The notes under the pieces were generated by a model. It worked only from the letters and a program-made list of their open reading frames with translations, made no database searches and was not told where the DNA came from. The position numbers were made by a program, and so were the translations under genes. A stretch of DNA of 13,556 nucleotides from DSUN01 sp035527715 (lineage in GTDB: Bacteria; Planctomycetota; PUPC01; DSUN01): contig DATKZY010000074.1 of assembly GCA_035527715.1 (NCBI GenBank), positions 1-13,556 on the forward strand. Reading direction: 5' to 3'. Shown here piece after piece: positions 8,193-13,556 of this stretch; positions within the stretch are counted from its first letter, which is position 1, and every line of letters begins with the position of its first letter.

Positions 8193-8222
8193 ATTATAGC
8201 CGGTTGACAGCCATCGCGGCAA
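8193..8222 (-). promoter_or_regulatory. Sigma70-like promoter for the SGNH hydrolase operon
   Basis: On the minus strand a perfect TATAAT (-10, 8198 to 8193) lies 18 bases from TTGCCG (-35, 8222 to 8217). Predicted initiation near 8186 leaves a leader of about 40 bases before the ATG at 8146. It overlaps the opposing promoter of the GH127-type gene. Confidence 0.55.
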
Positions 8223-8232
8223 CTGCTACCTT
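8204..8232 (+). promoter_or_regulatory. Sigma70-like promoter for the GH127-type gene
   Basis: A perfect TTGACA (-35, 8204-8209) is followed after exactly 17 bases by TACCTT (-10, 8227-8232). Initiation near 8239 leaves about 35 bases before the ATG at 8274, which has GGAGG at 8261-8265. The -35 box sits inside the spacer of the opposing promoter. Confidence 0.55.
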
Positions 8233-8273
8233 CCCGTCAAGCGACCCTTCACTCTCTCACGGAGGCAGGACCG

Positions 8274-10763
8274 ATGAATGCGTGGCTCGGGCTCGTCTCA
8301 CTTGCGTGCGTGCTTGTGGCGGCAGGCGTGGTCGCGGCGGGAGAGGACGTGAAGGTCTCTTGCGTGAAATCGCCGCCGCTCGACAAGACGAATGCCTTCT
8401 ACCCGTCGAACAAGCCGCCGCTGGCGCCCAGCCCGCTTGCGAAGCTGCCCATCGGGGCGATCACGCCACGGGGCTGGCTGCGCCGGATGCTCGAGCTCGA
8501 GGCCGAGGGGATGACCGGCCACCTCACTGAGATCAGCCGCTTCTGCAAGGCCGAGGGCAATGCCTGGCTCAGCCCCGAAGGCAAAGGCCATAGCCCCTGG
8601 GAGGAACTGCCCTACTGGCTCAAGGGCTTCGGCAACCTCGGCTACGTGCTCCGCAACGAACGCATCACGGCCGAGGCCCGCAAGTGGATTGACGGCATCC
8701 TCTCCAGCCAGCGCGACGACGGCTACTTCGGCCCCCGCGCCAACCTCACCCACACCGGCGGCAAGCCCGACGTGTGGCCCCACATGATCGCCCTCAACTG
8801 CCTCCAGTCCTTCTACGAGGCCACGGGCGACGAGCGAGTGCTGCCGTTCATGACGAAGTACTTCCGCTGGGAACTCACCGTGCCCGACGACGGTTTCCTG
8901 CGCCCCTTCTGGCAGCAGCAGCGCGCGGGCGACAACCTCGAGAGCGTCTACTGGCTCTACAGCCGCACGGGCGACGCCGAGCTGCTCAAGGTCGCCGAGA
9001 AAATCTTCCGCCGCATGGCCCGCTGGGACCAGGGCGTGGCCAATCACCACGGCGTGAACTTCGCCCAATGCTTCCGTTCGCCCGCCCTCTACTGGATGCA
9101 GGCGAAAGATGCCAAGCTCCGCGACGCCGCCTACAGCAACTACGAGGCGATGATGGGCGAGTTCGGCCAGCAGCCCGGCGGCCTCTTCGGCGCCGACGAA
9201 AACGCCCGCAAGGGCTACACCGACCCGCGCCAGTGCGGCGAAACGTGCACCATCGTGGAGTTCATGCACAGCTTCGAGATGCTCACCAAGGTCACCGGCG
9301 ACCCGCTCTGGGCCGACCGCTGCGAGGAGATCGCCTTCAACTCCTTCCCCTGCTCGCAGACGCCCGACCAGAAGGGCCTCCACTACCTCACCGCCGCCAA
9401 TCAGCCGCGGCTCGACACCCGCAACCACGCCCCCGGCATCCAGAACGGCGGTAACATGTTCGGCTACGACCCCCACAGCTACCGCTGCTGCCAGCACAAC
9501 GTGAGCCACGGCTGGCCCTACTACGCCGAGGAGCTTTGGCTCGCCACGCCCGACAACGGCCTCGCGGCCTCGCTCTACACCGCCTGCGAGGTCGAGGCCA
9601 AGGTCGGCGCCGGCGGCACCGTGAAGGTCATCGAAGCCACGGAATACCCGTTTGGCGAGGTCATCGCCTTAACGATTGCCGCGGCCAAGCCCGTCCGTTT
9701 CCCGCTCTATCTCCGCGTGCCGCGCTGGTGCAACGCCCCGAAGGTGACTGTCAACGGCAAGGCGCTTGAGACGAAGGCCGAGCCCCTCGCCTTCCTCGTC
9801 GTCGAGCGCGAATGGCGCGACGGCGACAAGCTGGAACTCGCTCTGCCCATGAAGCTCAGCGTCCGCGTGTGGGAGAAGAACAAGAACGCGGTCTCGATTG
9901 ACCGCGGCCCGCTCACCTACTCGCTCAAGATCGGCGAGGAGTGGAAACGCTACGGCGGCAGCGACAAGTGGCCGGCCTACGCCGTCCTCCCGACCACGCC
10001 GTGGAACTACGGCCTCGAGATTGACCCCGCGAAGCCCGAGGCATCCATCCAGGCCGAGGAGGTCCAATTCCTGCGCACGCCGATGACCCCCTTCGTCCAT
10101 CAGGGCGCCTCCCTCATCCTCAAGGCCAAAGCCCGCAAGATCCCCGAGTGGACCTACGACCGCCACGGCCTGTGCGCCACCCTCCAGGAAAGCCCCGCTT
10201 ACTCCACCGAGCCGGTGGAGACGGTGACCCTCATCCCGATGGGCTGCGCGCGGCTCCGCATCGCCGCCTTCCCGACCGTGAGCGACAAGCCCGACGCCCA
10301 CAAGTGGGCCGAGCAGCCCCAGCCCGCCTATGTCGCCACCGCCTCGCACTGCCACGCCGGCGACACGGCGGACGCCCTTTGCGACGGACAGTTGCCCAAG
10401 AGTTCGAACGACCAGAGCGTCCAGCGGATGACCTGGTGGGACCACAAGGGCACGGCCGAATGGGTCGCGTACAAATTCCCCAAGCCGCGCGCGGTTTCGT
10501 GGAGCGATGTCTACTGGTTCGACGACACGGGCGGAGGCGGCTGCCGAGTCCCCGCCTCCTGGAAGCTCCTCTACAAAGAGGGCAACGACTGGAAGGACGT
10601 GAAACTCGCCGAAGGCTCGGCCTATGGCGTGGCGAAGGACGCCTTCAACAAAGTCGCCTTCGAGCCCGTGACCACCGCCGAACTGCGCCTTGAGGTCAAG
10701 CTCCAGGACGACTTCTCCGGCGGCATCCTCGAGTGGCGGGTCGGCCCGGACGAGAAGAAGTAG
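8274..10763 (+). CDS. Exported DUF1680/GH127-type protein (beta-L-arabinofuranosidase family) with discoidin-like C-terminal domain
   Basis: The protein has 829 residues. The signal peptide is a hydrophobic stretch at about 4-20 ending near AAG at 21-23. From about residue 55 to 420 runs the alpha/alpha barrel of the DUF1680/GH127 family, then beta-rich domains. The family zinc/thiolate site is present: CGETC at 321-325 with Glu323 and Cys325, and YRCCQHN at 403-409 with Cys405 and Cys406. In characterised GH127 enzymes the first Cys of that pair is the nucleophile. Glu309 in GADEN is a candidate acid/base. Residues about 690-829 look like a F5/8 type C (discoidin/CBM32-like) module, making this longer than the roughly 650 residues of the founding enzyme. 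Likely role: removal of terminal beta-L-arabinofuranose or a related sugar from an extracellular polysaccharide. It is monocistronic, divergent from the SGNH/enolase-like pair, with GGAGG 8 bases before the ATG. Confidence 0.93.
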   Translation: MNAWLGLVSLACVLVAAGVVAAGEDVKVSCVKSPPLDKTNAFYPSNKPPLAPSPLAKLPIGAITPRGWLRRMLELEAEGMTGHLTEISRFCKAEGNAWLSPEGKGHSPWEELPYWLKGFGNLGYVLRNERITAEARKWIDGILSSQRDDGYFGPRANLTHTGGKPDVWPHMIALNCLQSFYEATGDERVLPFMTKYFRWELTVPDDGFLRPFWQQQRAGDNLESVYWLYSRTGDAELLKVAEKIFRRMARWDQGVANHHGVNFAQCFRSPALYWMQAKDAKLRDAAYSNYEAMMGEFGQQPGGLFGADENARKGYTDPRQCGETCTIVEFMHSFEMLTKVTGDPLWADRCEEIAFNSFPCSQTPDQKGLHYLTAANQPRLDTRNHAPGIQNGGNMFGYDPHSYRCCQHNVSHGWPYYAEELWLATPDNGLAASLYTACEVEAKVGAGGTVKVIEATEYPFGEVIALTIAAAKPVRFPLYLRVPRWCNAPKVTVNGKALETKAEPLAFLVVEREWRDGDKLELALPMKLSVRVWEKNKNAVSIDRGPLTYSLKIGEEWKRYGGSDKWPAYAVLPTTPWNYGLEIDPAKPEASIQAEEVQFLRTPMTPFVHQGASLILKAKARKIPEWTYDRHGLCATLQESPAYSTEPVETVTLIPMGCARLRIAAFPTVSDKPDAHKWAEQPQPAYVATASHCHAGDTADALCDGQLPKSSNDQSVQRMTWWDHKGTAEWVAYKFPKPRAVSWSDVYWFDDTGGGGCRVPASWKLLYKEGNDWKDVKLAEGSAYGVAKDAFNKVAFEPVTTAELRLEVKLQDDFSGGILEWRVGPDEKK

Positions 10764-10770
10764 GGATTTG

Positions 10771-10798
10771 CCACAGAGGCACAGAGGGCACAGAGAGC
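10771..10798. repeat. Short tandem repeat of CACAGAGG-type units
   Basis: Three consecutive units (CACAGAGG, CACAGAGGG, CACAGAGAG) lie immediately after the GH127-type stop codon. The pattern resembles a GC-rich intergenic repeat widespread in environmental genomes (recollection, not searched). It has no coding potential. Confidence 0.55.
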
Positions 10799-10837
10799 GG
10801 CAGGGCATGCATACGTGCACGCGGCCTTTTCGGCGCG

Positions 10838-11040
10838 CTACGGGCGCGCGGGGGCGAGGTGCTCGGCAGCGCGGGGCTTGACCTCGGTGTCGAGGCGATC
10901 GGCGAGGCGATCCTTCTCGACCTCGAGGTTGTAGCGGGTCTGAAGGTTGAGCCAGAAGCGGTCGGAGAGGCCGAAGTAGCGCGAGAGGCGCAACGCCGTG
11001 TCGGCCGGTGCGGCGGAGGAGGAAGCGGCTGCGCCATAAG
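10838..11040 (-). pseudogene. HigA-family antitoxin remnant lacking its helix-turn-helix half
   Basis: On the minus strand, the frame from about 11002 to the TAG at 10840-10838 encodes DTALRLSRYFGLSDRFWLNLQ, then TRYNLEVEKDRLADRLDTEV and KPRAAEHLAPARP. This is the characteristic C-terminal half of XRE/HigA addiction-module antidotes (ADTALRLxRYFG, FWLNLQxRYxLE). The N-terminal half, roughly 45 residues with the DNA-binding helix-turn-helix, is absent. Upstream, the frame continues only as YGAAASSSAAP before an in-frame TAG at about 11046-11044, with no usable start codon, and the other frames do not restore it. No HigB-type toxin is visible beside it. The break lies next to the palindromic repeats at 11163-11289, so a rearrangement or repeat insertion may have removed the 5' part. 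It is almost certainly non-functional as a regulator. Confidence 0.75.
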
Positions 11041-11162
11041 CCTATAATCGGCGGCCACTTAGGCCCGCGGGCGGTCGGCGCGGAGGGCGGTCGTTCCATA
11101 AGGGGTTATCCGGGCGTGACTTATGGCTTGTGGGCCCGCCGCGTCGCCCGGCTGCCGATGCG

Positions 11163-11289
11163 TTCTCAGAATGCCAAGCCCCGGGTGTGGGGGAGGTTGG
11201 CATTGTGAGCAAATCGGCGATCCGGCAGCGTCCGGCGGGGGATTCACAGAGTGCCAACCCCTGAGAGAGGCGGTTGGCATTCTGTGAAT
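11163..11289. repeat. Two adjacent palindromes made of four copies of an 18-base motif
   Basis: Four related copies alternate in orientation. Copy 1 (11163-11180) is TTCTCAGAATGCCAAGCC and copy 2 (11196-11213) is its partner GGTTGGCATTGTGAGCAA. Copy 3 (11242-11259) is ATTCACAGAGTGCCAACC and copy 4 (11272-11289) is GGTTGGCATTCTGTGAAT. Copies 3 and 4 pair with one mismatch around a 12-base loop; copies 1 and 2 pair less perfectly around 15 bases. The arrangement is that of REP/BIME-type palindromes and lies just beyond the end of the 50-residue protein gene. The remainder of 11041-11295 shows nothing I would call coding. Confidence 0.75.
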
Positions 11290-11295
11290 GAGGGG

Positions 11296-11448
11296 CTACA
11301 GCGCGGAGCCGACGAAGCCGGTGCGGCGGCGAAGGAAGTGGGTGCGCTTCTCGGCGGGGAGGGCGAGGAGGCGGCGAATCTGCTCGAGCTCGGCCTTCTC
11401 GGCCTCGGCCTTCAGGCGCTCAAGCCTTTTCTTCCGGCTTTCGCTCAC
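11296..11448 (-). CDS. 50-residue charged protein overlapping the nucleotidyltransferase gene
   Basis: A GTG at 11448 opens a 50-residue frame: MSESRKKRLERLKAEAEKAE, then LEQIRRLLALPAEKRTHFLR and RRTGFVGSAL, ending at TAG 11298-11296. The first 25 residues are rich in Lys, Arg, Glu and Ala and should form one amphipathic helix; a compact LLALPAEKRTHFLRRR segment follows. GGAGAG lies 8 bases before the GTG. The start is 29 bases inside the upstream nucleotidyltransferase gene, in another frame, indicating coupled expression. There is no signal peptide. I know no defined function. Its size, charge and overlap with a nucleotidyltransferase suggest a partner or antitoxin, but this is inference from context. 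Reality as a gene is supported by the ribosome site, the overlap and the non-random composition. Confidence 0.65.
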   Translation of the reverse strand: MSESRKKRLERLKAEAEKAELEQIRRLLALPAEKRTHFLRRRTGFVGSAL

Positions 11449-11893
11449 GGGCGGTTCTCTCCAGGATGTCGAGCACAGCGAGGTCGCGCGGCCGCCCCAG
11501 GGCCTTCTTGCTGGCGATCACGTCGTCGAGAGAGGCGACCCAAAGGTGGGAGCGACCAAAGGTCAGCCGCTCCGCCCGGGAGCGGAGCGAGGCAAGGGAG
11601 CGAATGCCGTGAAGGACGGACATGAAGTCGAGCTGTAGCCCCGTGTCCTCCACCAGCACGCGGTAGAGGTCCGAGGCGGGATAGTAGGGGCGCAGGATAA
11701 CGGCGCCGAGGCGTCGGGCCAGCTTCTTGAGCTTGCCCAGATTGGCCGGGGTCTTGCGGAACATGAAGTCGAAGTCGAGGGTGGTGACCGGCGCGCCGCG
11801 CAGAGCGGCCGCGGCGTTGCCCACGAGCACGGCCTCGAGGCCCACGGCCTCCAGCGACTGCGCAATTGTGGCCAGAAACGGCGCGGCGTCCAT
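11420..11893 (-). CDS. Minimal nucleotidyltransferase (MNT/AbiEii-like fold)
   Basis: The protein has 157 residues. It carries a pol-beta-type nucleotidyltransferase core: LVGNAAAALRG at 23-33, where the usual GG/GS is Gly25-Asn26; TLDFDF at 38-43 with Asp40 and Asp42 as metal ligands; and LQLDFM at 87-91 with Asp89 as the likely third acidic residue. The C-terminal ASLDDVIASKKALGRPRDLAVLD matches the K...GRPKDL tail common in small nucleotidyltransferases related to AbiEii-type toxins. It is cytoplasmic. Such proteins transfer a nucleotide to RNA, protein or small molecules; some are toxins or defence effectors, others modify antibiotics. The target is unknown. The ATG at 11893 is preceded by GGAG (9 bases) and lies about 28 bases after a predicted initiation site. 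Its 3' end overlaps the 50-residue protein gene by 29 bases, forming a two-gene unit. Confidence 0.8.
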   Translation of the reverse strand: MDAAPFLATIAQSLEAVGLEAVLVGNAAAALRGAPVTTLDFDFMFRKTPANLGKLKKLARRLGAVILRPYYPASDLYRVLVEDTGLQLDFMSVLHGIRSLASLRSRAERLTFGRSHLWVASLDDVIASKKALGRPRDLAVLDILERTARERKPEEKA

Positions 11894-11927
11894 CTCACCG
11901 TTCTCCGGACTAGCCCTCCCTTGCTCG

Positions 11928-11955
11928 ATTATAGGCCGCGGAGAAGCCGAGTCAA
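11928..11955 (-). promoter_or_regulatory. Sigma70-like promoter for the nucleotidyltransferase unit
   Basis: On the minus strand TTGACT (-35, 11955 to 11950) and a perfect TATAAT (-10, 11933 to 11928) are separated by 16 bases. Initiation near 11921 leaves a short leader to the ATG at 11893, which argues against starts further upstream. Confidence 0.6.
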
Positions 11956-11962
11956 GGACGGC

Positions 11963-11991
11963 TTGCACGGCGCGGGGCGGCGCGGTATCAT
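11963..11991 (+). promoter_or_regulatory. Sigma70-like promoter for the NagB-like gene
   Basis: TTGCAC (-35, 11963-11968) and TATCAT (-10, 11986-11991) are separated by exactly 17 bases. Initiation near 11998 leaves about 37 bases before the ATG at 12035. AGGAGGA at 12022-12028 is the ribosome site. The -35 ends of this and the opposing promoter are only about 8 bases apart. Confidence 0.6.
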
Positions 11992-12034
11992 CGGGCGCGG
12001 TTGTGCGCTCCCTCATCCGTCAGGAGGAAGGGCA

Positions 12035-13096
12035 ATGGTCGAGACAAACGTCCCCGTGGCGTCGAAGAAGCTCGAGGCGATCGTCAAGGAGAACCTCCAG
12101 CGGGTAGCCGGCAAGAAGGTGTATCGCGGCTGCCCGGCGGAGTACACGCCCGGCGTGTGGGCCGTGCGGCAGGCGGTGCAGCAGGGGAGGCTCGGGCCGG
12201 AAGACCTGCTGCGGCGCAAGGCCCACTGGCATCCCGGCTTCACGGTAGATCTCGCGGACAACATCGAGCAGCACAACTACAAGTTCGCTATCCGGATCTT
12301 CAGCAAGCTGGTGGAGCACACGAGCGAGGGCCGCCCGGTGATCTGGGTGACGCCCGTGGGGCCGATGGGCCACTACCCGATCATCGCCGAGCTGCTGAAC
12401 CGCATGGGCCGAAACTGCGTGGACCCGCGCCTGATCTTCCCCTTTGCGATGGACGAGTGGGCCACCCGCGACGGGGCGCCCGTGGACCCGGGCGAGTTCC
12501 CCTACATGACCTCGTTCAAGCAGGACATGGAGGAGCAGTTCTACGGCAGGATTGACCCGGCGATGCGCATCCCCGAGGAGAACCGCCACTTCGCCGCCGA
12601 CAAGGGCCTCCACTGCTACGAGCACGATGTGAACCTGCTTCTCGACCAGGCCGCGGGCGCGATCTTCACCGGCGGCGTGGGCAAGATCGGCCACATCATG
12701 TTCTGGGAAAGCACGTTCGGAGTGCGGCTCGGCAAGGCCCTGAGCGAGAAGGTGCTCTGGATCCGCGGCGCGCCGCTCACCTACGGCACGATTGACCAGA
12801 ACGAGACCACGTCGAGCGGCTCGGCCCCCGTGCCGGCCTTCGCAAACACCATCGGGCTGGGGCTGTTCGTGAAGCTGCGGAAGTACGGCGAGAAGAATCC
12901 TGGGCGGGTGAACGCCTTCTTCGGGCTGGACAACGATGAGGAGCCGCTGAAGTGGCAGCGCTTCATCGCCCAGTGCATGCTGGCGATGGAGGAGGCCGAC
13001 CCGAGCTTCGGCGGGAGCTACGTGCCCACCATGCCCGGCGCCTACATCATCGTCCGCAGCCACGTCGAGAAGAACTTCGCCGTCGCGTCGAAGTGA
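12035..13096 (+). CDS. NagB-like sugar-phosphate isomerase/deaminase homologue
   Basis: The protein has 353 residues and no signal peptide. Two segments recall glucosamine-6-phosphate deaminase: FPFAMDEW at 135-142, equivalent to the NMDEY motif carrying the enolising Asp (here Asp140); and GGVGKIGHIMFWES at 213-226, equivalent to GVGNDGHIAFNEP. In the second motif His220 and Glu225 are kept, but the Asp two residues before the His is replaced by Ile218. The protein is longer than the roughly 265 residues of classical NagB, with an extended N-terminus. It probably binds a sugar phosphate, but straightforward deaminase activity is doubtful given the replaced residue. The open frame extends upstream of 12035, but the promoter at 11963-11991 and AGGAGGA just before the ATG fix this start. 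It is monocistronic and ends before a strong hairpin. Confidence 0.8.
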   Translation: MVETNVPVASKKLEAIVKENLQRVAGKKVYRGCPAEYTPGVWAVRQAVQQGRLGPEDLLRRKAHWHPGFTVDLADNIEQHNYKFAIRIFSKLVEHTSEGRPVIWVTPVGPMGHYPIIAELLNRMGRNCVDPRLIFPFAMDEWATRDGAPVDPGEFPYMTSFKQDMEEQFYGRIDPAMRIPEENRHFAADKGLHCYEHDVNLLLDQAAGAIFTGGVGKIGHIMFWESTFGVRLGKALSEKVLWIRGAPLTYGTIDQNETTSSGSAPVPAFANTIGLGLFVKLRKYGEKNPGRVNAFFGLDNDEEPLKWQRFIAQCMLAMEEADPSFGGSYVPTMPGAYIIVRSHVEKNFAVASK

Positions 13097-13105
13097 ACAT
13101 GGCCG

Positions 13106-13134
13106 AGGGGAGCTTCTTCGCAAGAAGCTCCCCT
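13106..13134. terminator. Perfect 13-bp hairpin between convergent genes
   Basis: AGGGGAGCTTCTT (13106-13118) and AAGAAGCTCCCCT (13122-13134) are perfectly complementary around a CGC loop. It lies 10 bases after the NagB-like stop and 28 bases from the end of the convergent gene, so it can serve both strands. There is no T-run on either side, so it is not a textbook intrinsic terminator. A smaller hairpin, GCAAG/CTTGC, lies at 13147-13160. Confidence 0.6.
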
Positions 13135-13162
13135 CCGCACCTCCCCGCAAGAACTCTTGCCC

Positions 13163-13556
13163 TCACTTCGTCGGCGGCACGGGCTGCTCGCCGGCGATGA
13201 TGCGGTCGAGGCGCTTGTTGAGCTCGGGCCAGCCGAGGCCGGTCTCGTCGGTGAGCCAGCCGTTGTAGCCCACCTCGTCGAGGGCCTTGCGGACCTCGGG
13301 CCAGTTCACGCTCCCCTGCCCTATGCCCGCCCAGTTGCCGCCCTTGCCGTCGGGGTTGAGCTTGTAGTCCTTGACGTGAATCTTGGCCAGGCGCGGCCCG
13401 AAGGTGCGAATCCAGACCTCGGGCAGGTAGGCGATCTCGACCTTGTCGCCCCGCAGGATGCCCGCGTATTTCACGTGGTTGCCGACGTCGAAGTACGCCT
13501 TCACCCACGGGCTGTTGAACGAGGCGACGACCCAGTTGTACAGCTCGGGCCGCACG
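13163..13556 (-). CDS. TIM-barrel sugar phosphate isomerase/epimerase, C-terminal part
   Basis: About 130 residues are visible. The frame remains open to the right edge, so the N-terminal half, including the start, is outside the window. Landmarks of the xylose-isomerase-like barrel are KAYFDVGNHVKYAG (metal-binding Asp and His region), LAKIHVKDYKLN (the HVKD strand) and GIGQGSVNWPEVRKALDEVGYNGWLTDE (the GxGxVdw...GYxGW...E ending), followed by a short tail ending PPTK. Full-length relatives have about 270-310 residues. It is a different subfamily from the TIM-barrel protein at 3108-3887: it lacks the HHxHxGT pattern. It is cytoplasmic as far as visible, and its substrate is unknown. It converges on the NagB-like gene across a 66-base gap. 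Confidence 0.88.
   Translation of the reverse strand, partial: VRPELYNWVVASFNSPWVKAYFDVGNHVKYAGILRGDKVEIAYLPEVWIRTFGPRLAKIHVKDYKLNPDGKGGNWAGIGQGSVNWPEVRKALDEVGYNGWLTDETGLGWPELNKRLDRIIAGEQPVPPTK

Noticed and set aside
9669..11099. A 476-codon open frame on the minus strand across the end of the GH127-type gene
   Set aside because: It is antisense to the recognisable GH127-type protein, has low-complexity composition and no domain, and crosses repeats and the HigA remnant in the wrong frame.
11033..11127. A TATAAT at 11043-11048 on the plus strand, and an 8-base inverted repeat GCCATAAG/CTTATGGC
   Set aside because: The hexamer has no matching -35 box and no plus-strand gene downstream. The inverted repeat is short and its arms are about 80 bases apart, so chance is likely.
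11163..11289. CRISPR array
   Set aside because: Only four copies, in alternating orientation and with short, uneven gaps; no direct repeats with unique spacers and no cas genes.

Overview
The window is GC-rich, densely packed bacterial DNA. Its gene content (a Tat-exported sulfatase, a large exported DUF1680/GH127 protein, an exported SGNH hydrolase, an enolase-superfamily enzyme, two xylose-isomerase-like TIM-barrel proteins and a NagB-like protein) is typical of polysaccharide-degrading members of the Planctomycetota or a neighbouring PVC lineage. That placement is inferred from gene content only, because the window has no rRNA or other phylogenetic marker.

Layout. (A) 1-5193, all minus strand, in transcription order: a calcineurin-like metallophosphoesterase broken by one missing base; an IolE-like sugar isomerase/dehydratase-type TIM barrel; a CPA2-type Na+/H+ antiporter; a type I sulfatase whose ATG overlaps the antiporter stop (TGATG); and a small zinc-ribbon protein that runs off the left edge. 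(B) 5194-5436: gene-free, occupied mainly by an imperfect inverted-repeat element with GTCAT-type ends. (C) 5437-8146, minus strand: an SGNH/GDSL hydrolase followed by a mandelate racemase/muconate-lactonizing-like enzyme. (D) 8274-10763, plus strand: an 829-residue GH127-type protein with a C-terminal discoidin-like domain. It is divergent from C, across an intergenic region with two face-to-face sigma70-like promoters. (E) 10764-11893: an accessory patch with a short tandem repeat, a HigA antitoxin remnant lacking its DNA-binding half, two palindromes built from four copies of one 18-base motif, a 50-residue charged protein, and a small nucleotidyltransferase overlapping it. (F) 12035-13096, plus strand: a NagB-like sugar-phosphate isomerase/deaminase relative with its own promoter, divergent from the nucleotidyltransferase. 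(G) A strong hairpin separates it from a convergent, truncated TIM-barrel sugar isomerase/epimerase at the right edge.

How the genes may work together (inference). Sulfatase, GH127 protein and SGNH esterase would remove sulfate, L-arabinofuranose-type sugars and acyl groups from a complex polysaccharide. The TIM-barrel, enolase-like and NagB-like enzymes would process released sugars or sugar acids, and the antiporter would handle ion balance. The most unusual part is E, which looks like a decayed or poorly characterised toxin-antitoxin/nucleotidyltransferase island bordered by repeats.
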